The notes: a model not told the origin generated them from the letters alone. A stretch of DNA of 64,000 nucleotides from Leptospira sp. GIMC2001 (GCF_028462125.1 NZ_CP115468.1:834001-898000), one strand, 5' to 3'; counted from the stretch's first letter, positions 18,200 to 28,900 are shown. A program made the numbers and translations.

Positions 18200-19306
18200 G
18201 TGTCATCTCGATTGATCTATTTAGATAATTTACGATCATTTGCCCTACTATTAGGACTTGTTTTTCATACTGCTATTGTCTATGCGGAATCCGTTGGTTA
18301 CGCAATCAAGTCAACAGAGCGTTCGGAAATTTTTGACCATTTTTGTTTTTTTATTCATTCGTTTCGAATGCCGCTATTCTTCTTTCTATCAGGTTATTTT
18401 TCCGAAATGGTATGGTGTAAGAAGGGTTGGCGGGACTATTTAGAAACCCGTACAAATCGTTTACTGATTCCATTGATCGTTGGACTTATACTATTTGCAC
18501 CCATACAATACTATTTAATGTCATTGATTAAGGCAGGGTCAAAAACTTATTTCGAATACTTTTTTGAATTCTTTAGTTTCGCGGAATTCGGATTATCTCA
18601 TCTCTGGTTTTTATATTATTTGGTGATATACTGTTTTATTCTCGTTCTGATTCAATTTCTAACAAAACTATTACGGTTCAAAATTAAGTCGCCGAATATG
18701 TATTTATTTTTGTTTTTTTCTATAACTTTTTCTTTTGCTCTGGTCGGGAATGCTGTTTTCCCAAAAGGATTGAGATATCTATGGATTGATCCGTATCTAT
18801 TTATTTTCTATTTTAGTTTCTTTTTTGCTGGAATTCTAGCATATAAGAATTCAGCCATATTCAATGACGATTCCATTGGTTTATGGTGGAAGGTTGTAAT
18901 TTTTGTTTTAGGTTTCGGATTGCTTGCTCTATTCGAATATTCAGAGAAAACAGATCCGCTATGGATGAGTTTTTTCTGGACAAAAGGATGGATTCGGTTT
19001 TTTCATTTGTTGATTGCAAGTCTTACGGCTTGGGGGTTTATTTATTTCTTTATTGAATTTTTTAAGAGGTTTTTTCAGAAGGAAACAGCCGTTAGTGTCT
19101 ATTTGCGAGATTCTAGCCTCCCAATCTACTTAATCCATCATCCAATCTCCCTTGTCATCGGATATTTATTGTTATATATCGATATACATCTTGGGTTCAA
19201 ATTTATCTTTCATACTATTTCAGTATTCTTATTCAGTTTTGTAATCTACGACAGTATAATTGTCAAATCGCAGATACTGCGCAGATTGTTTGGCATGAAA
19301 ATGTAG
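18200..19306 (+). CDS. Acyltransferase-3 family membrane protein
   Basis: An integral membrane O-acyltransferase of the acyltransferase-3/OpgC group, which typically acetylates or succinylates surface glycans or lipids. The N-terminal signature is IYLDNLRSFALLLGLVFHT, carrying the Arg and His separated by about ten residues; FRMPLFFFLSGYF is the second conserved block, and SSLPIYLIHHPI near the C terminus is also typical. About ten membrane helices are visible. The start is GTG at 18200. It stands alone, divergent from the acyltransferase operon, and ends 103 bases before the convergent amine oxidase. Confidence 0.87.
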   Translation: MSSRLIYLDNLRSFALLLGLVFHTAIVYAESVGYAIKSTERSEIFDHFCFFIHSFRMPLFFFLSGYFSEMVWCKKGWRDYLETRTNRLLIPLIVGLILFAPIQYYLMSLIKAGSKTYFEYFFEFFSFAEFGLSHLWFLYYLVIYCFILVLIQFLTKLLRFKIKSPNMYLFLFFSITFSFALVGNAVFPKGLRYLWIDPYLFIFYFSFFFAGILAYKNSAIFNDDSIGLWWKVVIFVLGFGLLALFEYSEKTDPLWMSFFWTKGWIRFFHLLIASLTAWGFIYFFIEFFKRFFQKETAVSVYLRDSSLPIYLIHHPISLVIGYLLLYIDIHLGFKFIFHTISVFLFSFVIYDSIIVKSQILRRLFGMKM

Positions 19307-19337
19307 ATTTATACCAACCTAATTTCAACCTTCCTAA

Positions 19338-19370
19338 ATTGTAGCATACTAATGAAAAGTATGCTACAAT
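19338..19370. terminator. Strong hairpin between convergent genes, probable bidirectional terminator
   Basis: Two perfect 13-base arms (ATTGTAGCATACT at 19338-19350 and its complement at 19358-19370) enclose a seven-base loop. It lies midway between the stops of the acyltransferase-3 gene and the amine oxidase gene. No long T run follows on either strand, so it may act as a processing or stabilising hairpin rather than a classical intrinsic terminator. Confidence 0.6.
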
Positions 19371-19408
19371 GGAATATTCAAATATATTGATATACGAATT
19401 AGGTAATT

Positions 19409-20728
19409 CTACATAGAAGAAACTGCTTTGCTCGCGCTCGAAAGTGCGGCTTCCATTGTTCCTGGCACTTCTCCAAGATGTTCTCCGGCAAAATAAATTT
19501 GGTTGTGCGGAGTGGCAAGTTCCGATCGAATCCCAAATGTAGAAGGCGAGAATAATGATACGGCATTGCTTCCAAATCCAACTCTAGTTATATTGATTGT
19601 CTCAACAATGCTAGGCTGGTATCCTGAGATGGAGCGAAGCAAAAGATCACGTCCGATTTCTGGTGTTGATCGATCAAGAGATGACGCTCTTCCTTCCGTT
19701 GATAGAGTTGTTATAAAACTTTTGCCCGACGGAATTACCCAATCTACAATACCATTTCCTTCTTGAGGACTTAGAGGAGGGCTTACGGCCGAGATAATAT
19801 CTTTCCTAATTCGACCGTAACCAATTCTAAGTAGGCTGAATATTTTCTCTCGAGGAAGACCCGGTTCCCATTGAATATCTGCGATCGCACTCGTCGGTAA
19901 GGTGCAGATTACTTTTTTACTTCTTACAACTAGACCAGAAGCTAGTTCAACTTGTACGCCGGCTGAGGACTGAGAGACTTTGATTGCTTTTTCTGAAAGT
20001 AGAATCTCTTCAGGTGTAAAAAATTCTTTTAACTTTGTAACTAGACTTTCTGCTCCATTCTCAAATCGTCCAAGATTCTGAAAGAGTGACTTCTTGGATT
20101 CGATGCTCGATAATAAGAATTGAGAAGAAATATTCTTAGACGACTCGCCATAGAAAGCCTTCACTACTTTATCTAAATCATCTAATTCTCCATCGGAGAA
20201 ACCTTGGTATTTGAGATAACGATAAAGGCTAACTTTATCCAGTCCTTCTGCGACATTGTCAGGACTTTTGGATTGAAAAGCCACCAATTTATTCAAAGAA
20301 CTTCTTGACTTCTCGGACAATCTATTCTCATCCCACAAGGAAATAATTTGATTCCAAGATGGTCTAACAATCTTTAACTGAAGTTCTTTTGCAAGACTAT
20401 GGATTGTGCTTTGTGAGTCACCAACCCATTCTCCACCGATATCACCAGTAATCCCTCTAATGGGATCGTTATAGGTCATCACCCTGCCGCCCAGTCGAGG
20501 TGATGCTTCAACAATTCGTACTCGAACTCCTTTTTTCTTGAGTAAGTAACCGGCATACAATCCAGACAGTCCACCGCCCAAGATGATCACGGTGTTTGTA
20601 AGAATTCTTGAAGATAGATTTGGATCTGCTGGAACTTTTTCGGCTGAAGTTTTTCTTGGAAAACCTGCGATCAATGGTATGGATAATAATCCTAATTTTT
20701 GTAAAAATGTTTTTCGATTCAATTTCAT
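19409..20728 (-). CDS. FAD-dependent amine oxidase with Tat-like signal
   Basis: A flavin amine oxidase. VIILGGGLSGLYAGYLL is the dinucleotide-binding GxGxxG motif, followed by the acidic strand end RIVEAS and the second motif RLGGRV; IYFAGEHLGEVPGTMEAAL is the C-terminal flavin motif of monoamine-oxidase-type enzymes. The N terminus (NRKTFLQKLGLLSIPLIAGF) resembles a twin-arginine signal with Arg-Lys in place of Arg-Arg, suggesting export of a folded flavoprotein. I start it at the ATG at 20728 with AAAGGA upstream, giving 439 residues. Substrate is unknown. Confidence 0.87.
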   Translation of the reverse strand: MKLNRKTFLQKLGLLSIPLIAGFPRKTSAEKVPADPNLSSRILTNTVIILGGGLSGLYAGYLLKKKGVRVRIVEASPRLGGRVMTYNDPIRGITGDIGGEWVGDSQSTIHSLAKELQLKIVRPSWNQIISLWDENRLSEKSRSSLNKLVAFQSKSPDNVAEGLDKVSLYRYLKYQGFSDGELDDLDKVVKAFYGESSKNISSQFLLSSIESKKSLFQNLGRFENGAESLVTKLKEFFTPEEILLSEKAIKVSQSSAGVQVELASGLVVRSKKVICTLPTSAIADIQWEPGLPREKIFSLLRIGYGRIRKDIISAVSPPLSPQEGNGIVDWVIPSGKSFITTLSTEGRASSLDRSTPEIGRDLLLRSISGYQPSIVETINITRVGFGSNAVSLFSPSTFGIRSELATPHNQIYFAGEHLGEVPGTMEAALSSASKAVSSM

Positions 20729-20813
20729 TAGATTTCCTTTGTAAAAACAAAAATCTCCCAAAAGAGATTTTTTCCTTTGCATTCTTCCTTTTAATATTAC
20801 ACAATGGCTCGAG

Positions 20814-22898
20814 ATGAAAATCTTCCTAGCTATCTACTTTATATTATTTTCGGGTGTTTTTGCCAACCCACAAGCACCTTTTGAAGTAAAAAGTAAACTT
20901 ACTGGAGATTCTCTTACTCAACACTTCCAAATATTTGAAGATTCTAAAGGGGATGCAAGTTTTGCATCAATTCAGGAAGCAAATTTCAAGAATCTGGACT
21001 CGATAACCAATCTAGGGTATTCATCATCTGTTTTCTGGCTTAAGCTCACTGTAGAAAATACATCTGACAAAAAAGTGGATTGGTTTTTGGTTTCAGATTC
21101 ACCAGTGATCGATTTTATAGAATTGTATTCACCTGATTCTGAAGCTCCACTCAAAACTCAAGGGGATCGAGTATCTTTTCACACAAGAGAAATCAATTAC
21201 CGCACTCCAATCTTTTCTATGGAGCAAGATCCGACATCGCAATCCATATACTATATAAAAATTCAATCCCAGAGTACGATAGCATTAGGTTTCTTTGGAT
21301 ATTCCAATGACGAATTGATCAATTTTATTATCAATGAGCAGATTGTTTATGGGATCTACTATGGCTGGGTTCTCGTTATGATTCTGTACAATTTGTTCTT
21401 ATATATTTCAACAAGATACAAATCGTACCTATTTTATGTGTTATTTATATCATCCTTTGCAATGTTTCAATTTATATTGAATGGTTTTGCATTCCAATAT
21501 TTCTGGCCAGAATCAACAACTTGGGCCAATCTAAGTCTGCTACTATTTATGGTTCTTGCAAATATGTTTGGATCATTGTTTACAGTCAATTTTCTCAAGA
21601 CTCGAACTACAGTTTTTTGGCTCTATCGAATCTATCAAATAGTCTGGGCAATCGGTTGTATTGTTTTTATTTCCATGTTTATCCTGCCATATTCACTAGC
21701 GATTAAGATTGCTTCTGTCTTCACCGCTTGCGTCGCAACTCTCATGTTTGGTGATGGAATCTATGCGATCACAAGAGGAATCAAGGTAGCCAAAATTTTC
21801 CTTACTGCTTTCTCCGTGTTGATCATCGGTGCGATTCTTTACGCGTTGAAATCTGCTGGAATTCTCCCATCCAATCCATTTACGAATTGGACCATTCAGA
21901 TCGGAAGTTCTATTGAAGTAGCGCTTCTTTCTCTGGGGCTTGCTAACAAAATCAATGAGTTAACGGGAGACATTGAAGTTCGCGTTAAAGAATTGAATGA
22001 AACCAATCAAAAACTCTTCACATCCGAGAACCGCTTTCGCGAACTCTTTCACGGTGTAGGGGATATGATTTTTGTATTAGATCACAATTGGAATTTTATT
22101 GATATGAATCGAACTGTAACTAGGCATCTCGGATTCAAGCCCGAAGAAGTTCGAGGTAAAAATATTCTAGAATTTATTTATAAAAGTAAAGATATAAAAG
22201 ATACTTACAATTCCATTTTTGTTCTAGAAAAGCTGGAAGAATTGCTTGATACTGGCAAACCTGTCGACTTTCAGGCTGAATTTCGCCAGAAGTTTGTGAT
22301 GGAACCAAAAGAATTGTATGTTAAGTTACAACATGTTCAGTTGGATGAGAACAAAGAGATACTTGGAACTGCTTCTGTTCTTGTGGAAGATGTGATTGGA
22401 CGTTATCTGACTAAAGAAAGAATCAGCTTCAAGATCAATAATTATTTGCGTAATGCAGAAATCATAAGCCAAAAGATTACAGCGCATATTTCCAAATTCT
22501 CCGATGGCGATACCATGCTTGGTGTAAGAACTTCACTTCGTGAAATCATCATCAACGCAATTGAGCATGGCAATCTCAATATTAGTTTTGATGAGAAAAC
22601 ACAAGTTATGGCGACTGGGAATTATCTCCAATTCATCCAACAGAGACAAGTAGATCCAAGATACAAAGATAAATTGGTTACCATCGAATATGTATTAGAT
22701 TCTAAGAAAGTAGCTTTCCGAATTACAGACGAGGGCAAGGGTTTCGATCATAAGAAAATGATGGAAGCCAAGATGGAGAAGTTAAATGAAGCCAATGTCC
22801 AGCATGGACGAGGAATCATGATGACACGTGATGTATTCGATATAATCGAATACAATGATAAGGGCAATCAAGTGAGCCTAGTTAAGTATTTTCGTTAG
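20814..22898 (+). CDS. 7TMR-DISM sensor with PAS domain and RsbW-like ATPase domain
   Basis: A membrane signal protein of 694 residues. Order: signal peptide, periplasmic 7TMR-DISMED2 beta-sandwich (about 30-165), seven-helix 7TMR-DISM domain (175-385), short coiled coil, PAS domain (about 400-525, FHGVGDMIFVLDHNWNFID), and a C-terminal GHKL ATPase (540-694). The ATPase has the N box REIIINAIEHGN, G1 box DEGKGF and G2 box HGRGIMMT, but there is no HisKA phospho-acceptor helix. This matches RsbW/SpoIIAB-type serine kinases better than histidine kinases, so it may phosphorylate a STAS antagonist such as the one at 42727. The gene is divergent from the amine oxidase. Confidence 0.85.
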   Translation: MKIFLAIYFILFSGVFANPQAPFEVKSKLTGDSLTQHFQIFEDSKGDASFASIQEANFKNLDSITNLGYSSSVFWLKLTVENTSDKKVDWFLVSDSPVIDFIELYSPDSEAPLKTQGDRVSFHTREINYRTPIFSMEQDPTSQSIYYIKIQSQSTIALGFFGYSNDELINFIINEQIVYGIYYGWVLVMILYNLFLYISTRYKSYLFYVLFISSFAMFQFILNGFAFQYFWPESTTWANLSLLLFMVLANMFGSLFTVNFLKTRTTVFWLYRIYQIVWAIGCIVFISMFILPYSLAIKIASVFTACVATLMFGDGIYAITRGIKVAKIFLTAFSVLIIGAILYALKSAGILPSNPFTNWTIQIGSSIEVALLSLGLANKINELTGDIEVRVKELNETNQKLFTSENRFRELFHGVGDMIFVLDHNWNFIDMNRTVTRHLGFKPEEVRGKNILEFIYKSKDIKDTYNSIFVLEKLEELLDTGKPVDFQAEFRQKFVMEPKELYVKLQHVQLDENKEILGTASVLVEDVIGRYLTKERISFKINNYLRNAEIISQKITAHISKFSDGDTMLGVRTSLREIIINAIEHGNLNISFDEKTQVMATGNYLQFIQQRQVDPRYKDKLVTIEYVLDSKKVAFRITDEGKGFDHKKMMEAKMEKLNEANVQHGRGIMMTRDVFDIIEYNDKGNQVSLVKYFR

Positions 22899-22910
22899 GT
22901 GAGGATTTTT

Positions 22911-22931
22911 TTAAGAAGGAAATTTTCTTAA
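22911..22931. terminator. Weak AT-rich hairpin between convergent genes
   Basis: TTAAGAA (22911-22917) and TTCTTAA (22925-22931) can pair across a seven-base loop between the stops of the sensor gene and the convergent beta-barrel gene. A run of seven Ts precedes the left arm on the plus strand, so neither transcript would carry a U run after the stem. Weak candidate only. Confidence 0.25.
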
Positions 22932-23570
22932 TTATAAGGGAATCTTCAAACCATAAACTAAAAAGTTAGAGCCGCAAGGTGGAGTTGGTGGACAATACAC
23001 TCCATAAATTCCGGAACGATGGTGAATTCGAACAAATAATTTCGAGTTGTCGAAATATTTTGGCAATCGATAATCAACTTCAAACATAAGATAGTTTAAC
23101 CAAGGTTTGGTCTCAAGATCATCTAAGTTGAACTTGCCTTTGTCTATACCATATCTCAATTCTTCTAACCTAGGTGTTTTGGAAGCAATAGATTGTCCTT
23201 CACCCAAGGCAATGCTAACGGGAAGGCCAAAAATATCAGGAACTCTTGCAATAGCTACTCCAACAACCTCACTATGGCTCATAGCTCCCGAATGGATTCC
23301 AACAAGTCCTTCCAATTCAAATTTGAATATAGAATACTTCCAGTCTAACTCTCGATTTACTCCTAATGCCCAGAGATTGGATTGTTTGTATTTGAAATCC
23401 AATTTATACGATATGGGCATTAGATCTGAATTTACATAGATTCCACCAAATCCAACTAAACGATAATCAGAAGAAAATATTGATTCAGCTTGAAGGTGAG
23501 TTGTGAATAATAATGGAATTAAAATATATGACCATCGAAATTTAAAACTGATACGAAATATTAAGCCCAT
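22932..23570 (-). CDS. Outer-membrane beta-barrel protein, function unknown
   Basis: A 212-residue exported protein. A Phe- and Leu-rich signal peptide ends near LQAES, and the rest alternates polar and hydrophobic residues as in small beta-barrels, finishing with NFLVYGLKIPL, compatible with an outer-membrane C-terminal strand. Close to the end, RIHHRSGIYG followed by a Pro- and Cys-containing loop and GSNF recalls small barrels of proteobacteria with an HHRSG signature. His-x-Ser is also the catalytic pair of the lipid A deacylase PagL, but no matching Glu follows, so I do not assign that activity. Confidence 0.7.
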   Translation of the reverse strand: MGLIFRISFKFRWSYILIPLLFTTHLQAESIFSSDYRLVGFGGIYVNSDLMPISYKLDFKYKQSNLWALGVNRELDWKYSIFKFELEGLVGIHSGAMSHSEVVGVAIARVPDIFGLPVSIALGEGQSIASKTPRLEELRYGIDKGKFNLDDLETKPWLNYLMFEVDYRLPKYFDNSKLFVRIHHRSGIYGVYCPPTPPCGSNFLVYGLKIPL

Positions 23571-23986
23571 AAGTAAAAAAGCATTATATTAGTCGGAGGG
23601 AATATGTCGAGTTAATTTTTTATTGTTAATTTTCCAATTGATCTGAATTATATTTGCCCATTTGACGTTTGAGTACTTTGTTTTCGGTGCAGTAAAAAGT
23701 TTCTAATACAAAATGTCGGAAATGAATAAAATATTAGTGAGATTTCGTAGGATTATTCGTTGGCTACACTTTCTTCCTATTATTGGAAATATTTTATTTA
23801 TAAGCTCTTCCCTGATCATAGTAACCTAAAGTTAGTAATGATAAATCTAATTCAAGAAAATTTGTGGAATTATCTTCGAATACTATCTAATTTGATAGGT
23901 GTTATTATTCCGCTAACAACTGTAGGACCTCCTAAATCAAAAAAAAAGTTGAGTAAAAGAAGATACTTTAGAATTTTTACATTTGT
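23571..23986. other. Intergenic region with no convincing gene
   Basis: About 416 bases separate the divergent beta-barrel and lipoprotein genes. It must hold both promoters. It is very AT-rich, with no tRNA-like or terminator-like fold that I can see. It contains one candidate small reading frame (23713-23829) and an overlapping longer but implausible frame. Confidence 0.6.
23713..23829 (+). CDS. Candidate small membrane protein, 38 residues
   Basis: ATG to TAA, 38 codons. The N terminus is basic (MNKILVRFRRIIRWLHF) and the rest is hydrophobic (LPIIGNILFISSSLIIV), giving a composition like a single-span membrane peptide. No good Shine-Dalgarno sequence precedes the ATG, and I know no homologue. 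It may be chance. Confidence 0.22.
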   Translation: MSEMNKILVRFRRIIRWLHFLPIIGNILFISSSLIIVT

Positions 23987-25828
23987 ATGAGAAAGTTTAT
24001 CACTTCTGGAACACTTTTTATTCTTGTATTTTTTTCTAATTGTATTCCTTTTAAAGAGAACATATTTGATCCTAATTCTAGTTTAAGTTTGCTATACGGA
24101 CTTCTTCTTTTGAACCGCTCTGACACTGGAAGCGACAATCAAGGAATCAATTATTTTGTAGTTGATATAGAAATATTAGATGGATCAGAGAGATTCAATG
24201 GGCAAGAAATCTCTCGTCCATTCGTTAGAGTAACGAAGCTTCCAGAAAGTGAAGATTCTGGCTACCCGGATAGCCCAGTTTTAGAGACGGAATTCTCAAC
24301 CGGAGAATTTATTGGAACTTTTTGGAATTCTGGGGATGGCTTGGTTCGTCTTTATATGAAAGACGCCGGTAAATATCGTCTGGATTTGTATACTGATTTG
24401 GTGAACCGAGTTCATTCAGGAGTGTATTTTCTCGAAGTAAAACCTGAATTCACATTAGAGAATCTTAATGTTATCGGAGTTACGATTTCAGGTTATGCAA
24501 CGAATTTTCTTAAGACATACCGAGAAATAAGACAAGGTGATATTTATTCTCTGGATTGGAAGGATCAGTTTGTTGCGAGCGCTGGAAGTTTTGGAGGAAC
24601 GAATTTTTTTAAATCCTACTTTATACTGAATCGAGATTTTTATATAGATTCGACTGTTGTCCGTTCTGCCTATTATCCGGGTATTTTTTATAGCATCGAC
24701 GGAGAAAACTGGGAGAGTATTTTTCTATCTGAGTTCAAGGCGACTCTCGTATTAGATTCTGGCGGGGCATCAATTTTTTCCAGTAACTTTGGAACAGCGA
24801 CAGGTACGGATCAAGAATTATTTCTCTTGATGAACAAATACAATGGGGAGATCAATGAGTCAGACCTTGCAAGTCAACATCTTGTCCGAATTCCTATCAG
24901 TAATCCGAGATCCTATACAGTGCAGACAATTACACCGCAACTTGGAGGCTATCGAATTTTTACAGAGTATCCCATTTTCACAGATGGAACTCGAATTGTT
25001 TCTGGCGAGATCCTTATTGGATCTTCTACAGTGGCTTTATTTTCTAGTGATCTTAATTTATCATCAAAGCTTGCCCTCACTCCACCAGGAGGAGATTCCG
25101 TAAATGATTTTCTAGATTATTCAGGCACTTATCCAAATCCGAATCCTCTTCGTTCTGTATTTATGCAAGACTCCAACATTTATAGTGTAGGACTTGCAAT
25201 TAACTACGGTTATATTAATGTTTCTGGATCAAATGGTACTTCTACTTATTCCAGTTCAGATATATTATTTACAGCCAATACTTCATCTGTTTTTGGGACG
25301 AGAAATTTCCTATTTAAGGATCATGATGGATCTTCTCCAGTTCGACTCGCAGTTCTCGGAGCCTTACCAATCAAAATTGCAAGTCCAGGAACTCCTTTGG
25401 TATTTCCTACATCTACCGCGCAAGGTCCGACATTTGTAAAAGAACTTGGAACAACTGGACTGTCTCAGTTGCAAACTTTACGAAAAATTCAAAGTTCGGA
25501 TAACCGTGCTTTGATGGAATATGATTTGACTGGTTCTGGATATTCTACCACTAGAGTCATGTTCACAGGTGGTGTTGGATTCCAGGAAGTTCAAACAAAC
25601 ACAAGTAAATTTCGACCATTACCGAGCAATTATTCAGAAATTAGTGTGCCTAGTGTAGCATCGAATAATTTTGGAGTTGCAGATGATAAATTATTACTCG
25701 CTTATATTCCTATATATTCAACGCCTGCTGGCAATCGAGCTGAAAATGTCATTATCATGTCTAAGAATTTAGATGGAACAAGTTGGACAGATTGGAAAAT
25801 TCTTGATTTTGCTCCATTTATTCGGTAA
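23987..25828 (+). CDS. Lipoprotein, function unknown
   Basis: A 613-residue putative lipoprotein. The signal peptide ends in LVFFSNC, a spirochaete-type lipobox with Cys at residue 19, followed by IPFKENIFDPNSS and a LLYGLLLLNRSD segment that I associate with Leptospira surface lipoproteins. The mature part is rich in Ser, Thr, Gly and aromatic residues with alternating strands, suggesting a beta-propeller or beta-sandwich exposed at the surface; no catalytic motif is seen. It may be a repeat protein, with recurring phrases such as FSSDLNLSS and SSDILFTANTSS. Position at a cell surface is inference. Confidence 0.7.
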   Translation: MRKFITSGTLFILVFFSNCIPFKENIFDPNSSLSLLYGLLLLNRSDTGSDNQGINYFVVDIEILDGSERFNGQEISRPFVRVTKLPESEDSGYPDSPVLETEFSTGEFIGTFWNSGDGLVRLYMKDAGKYRLDLYTDLVNRVHSGVYFLEVKPEFTLENLNVIGVTISGYATNFLKTYREIRQGDIYSLDWKDQFVASAGSFGGTNFFKSYFILNRDFYIDSTVVRSAYYPGIFYSIDGENWESIFLSEFKATLVLDSGGASIFSSNFGTATGTDQELFLLMNKYNGEINESDLASQHLVRIPISNPRSYTVQTITPQLGGYRIFTEYPIFTDGTRIVSGEILIGSSTVALFSSDLNLSSKLALTPPGGDSVNDFLDYSGTYPNPNPLRSVFMQDSNIYSVGLAINYGYINVSGSNGTSTYSSSDILFTANTSSVFGTRNFLFKDHDGSSPVRLAVLGALPIKIASPGTPLVFPTSTAQGPTFVKELGTTGLSQLQTLRKIQSSDNRALMEYDLTGSGYSTTRVMFTGGVGFQEVQTNTSKFRPLPSNYSEISVPSVASNNFGVADDKLLLAYIPIYSTPAGNRAENVIIMSKNLDGTSWTDWKILDFAPFIR

Positions 25829-25956
25829 ATATTTTTTTTGGAAGTTAAATAACTAATAATTGTTAATTGATTGAGATGTTCCGTTTTGAATTGATTATAA
25901 GTAAATTCTAATATAGCCGATTATTGAGTCGTAGCTATCAATGATCTTTGTTCGGT

Positions 25957-28900
25957 TTATTTTTCATTAACATTAAATGCTACAGTAAATGCAGTAATAT
26001 CATCTTCGTAATTTTCCTGACCTAGAAATCCTTTTAGTTCTTCACGAAGGGCTTCGATGATTTCCTTGGGTTCATATTCTGATGACCTTGTAAGAAAATC
26101 TTCCAATCTCTCTTCACCGTAGAATTCACCGGATTGATTCATGCATTCAACGATTCCATCTGTATAGAGGAATACAATATCGCCCTGAGATGGATAGATT
26201 GTTGACTCTTCAAAATTTGCATTGGGAAGCACACCCAAAGGCTTGCCGATAGTTTTGTGTTCTTGAATTCTACCTTTGCTTACATGATAGAATGGCGGAT
26301 GTCCAGCAGTTGTATATTTGAGAGAATTTTTCTGAGGATCAAGTTCGACAATACAAGCTGTCACGAAATTATTTCCAATTATGGAATATAGAGAACTATT
26401 GATTCCTTTCATAATTCGAGAAATTCCTACATTCTTCTTCATCTCGCTCTGGAATACCATTTTTACCATGGATGCGATGAGGCATGCTGGCACACCATGC
26501 CCCGAGACATCACAAATAAATATATATGTCTTATCATTTTTCTCGTAGATATCATAGAAATCTCCACCGACTTCATCTAGTGGAATGTAGAGTGCCGCAA
26601 AATTGTATCCTTTAATATCGGGCAGTTGCGTTGGCAATAATTTACTTTGAATATCTCGAGCGAGTACAAGTTCTTTTTGTAACTGTAACAGACGTTTGTT
26701 TTTTTCTAGTTGAAGGTCTGATTTAACAAGAAGGTTCCGAATTCGTGCAAGTAGTTCCAGTGGCTGAAAAGGTTTTGATATATAGTCATCGGCACCCTTA
26801 TTGAAACCTTCGATTTTTCCATCTAAATCGTTCAGCGCAGTTAGTAGAACAATGGGAATGGAACGCAGATTCGGATCTTCTTTTATCATTCGAGTGAGTT
26901 CGAAACCATTGTATCCGGGCATCATCACATCGGAGAGAATAAGGTCTGGTCTTTCTATTTGAGCTTTTTTATAACCGTCGAGTCCATTTTTTGCTGAGAC
27001 AATATGATAGTGATCATGCAATAATTTTTTGAGTAGATTGAGCATGTCCTGATTGTCTTCGACGACAAGAATTTTTTGCAGAAGATTGTCCATTTGCTCT
27101 TCGTCAATAATTTCTTTTTCTTGGGACAGACTATCTAAGACTTGCATGGAAAAAGAAGATCCACTATCTATATTAAGAGCTGGTTCCAGATCTCCTATTT
27201 TATTCTCTATTCGATTTTTAGTTTCTTGTGAGTTTGATTTTTCTATTTGATTGATAGGTAAATAAATTCTAAATTCCGATCCTTCATGCAATACGCTGTT
27301 TACTTCGACATAGCCATCTTGAAGTTCTGTTAATTCCTTAACCAAGGATAAGCCGATTCCAGAACCTTCATAATTTCTCTCTTTGGACATATCCAATTGA
27401 TTGAATCTTTCGAAAATGGAATCCAATTTATCTTCTGGAATTCCAATACCGTTATCAGCAATTGTTATACACGCATATTGCTTTCCATTCGAACGAATCG
27501 TTTCCTTAAGACTAATCCAAATTTTTCCATTCTTGGGTGTGAACTTATATGCATTCGATAAAAGGTTTGCTATGACTTTTTCTGTTTTGTCAGGATCAAT
27601 CGGTGCAGTAATGGAGTCTTGAATATCTATTTCTAATTGAATATCTTTGGACTCTGCACTGATTCGAAAATGCGATGTAAGCCCGTCGAGTAAGCTTGAG
27701 ATATTGGTTGGAATTAAGCGAATCGACATCAATCCTGCTTCGATTTTAGCATAATCCAATAAGTCATTAATCAGTTTTAGTAATTTAATATTGTTGCGAT
27801 GACTCGTATCTAGCAATTCTCTCGTTTTCTTATCGAGTTTACCCTCCATTGCTTTTTCTAAAGGAAGCAGGCTGAGAGTGAGTGGAGTCCTTAGTTCATG
27901 AGTAACATTTGCAAAAAAAGAAGTTTTCATTTTATCTATCTCTAACAAACGCTTGTTGGATGCGGATAGTTCACGAGTTCGTTTCTCCACTTCGAGTGAG
28001 AGATTCTTGGTAAGATATTCCAGCTCATTATGAACATGGGCAAATTTAATTGCCATAGCAAATGAAATCGTAATGATAAATGCAAGAAAACCGCTATCCA
28101 CAAATTTAATATTGAGATTGAGAATTCTAAGATAGTTCAATATATCATTAATACTTGCCAATGCGAAGATTACAAATCCAAGTAGGATTACGATTGATCC
28201 AATTTTTTTGTCTCGAATTCCGCGAAATAAATAGTAGATGGGGTAGACTAATGATATCACTAGTAAACCTAGAAGTATGGGAAGAAAAATATCATTGTAG
28301 GTAGAGAAGTTGTCTGGACCTGTAACATTCAGTGCAACGGTCATGATTTCTAAAAAGACAGAAAATCCCATGATAAGATAAGCAATCGAATGCTTTCTAT
28401 ACTCGAGAAATCGATGGAAGAAGAGGATAACCCATATAGGAAGTAAGGTAACAGAGAGTGAAGTTCCGAAATAGTAAAACCAGAAATTATCCCATACCCA
28501 ATAGGATAGTGTACTAAAACTTAGATTGAATATTGCTAATGTGAAACAGAGTAAGAAATAATATAGATACTCTTTGTCCTTGGGTCTTGCGACATACATT
28601 ATGAAATGGTAGATTCCAACAAAAAGAAAGATTGCAATTAGAATTGTATTCCAGAGTAGATAGCGAAGAAATTTTTCTTGTACTCTATCTTTTTCCCCGA
28701 TGTAGATGTCGCTTAGATTGAAGCCTCCGACGGAACCATAACTTCCAACTCTTACTAAGACGGTATTTTTGCCTTTGGGAAGAATGAACTCTTTGGGCAG
28801 AACATACATATTCATCTGAGTGGATCTGCGGGCAATGGATCCATCCGGATTGAATTCACCTACACCATCGATGAATTTACCATTTAGAAAAACTTGATGT

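Noticed and set aside
23760..23990. 76-codon frame starting with TTG before the lipoprotein gene
   Set aside because: No ribosome site, low-complexity composition, and overlap with the better 38-codon candidate and with the lipoprotein start.
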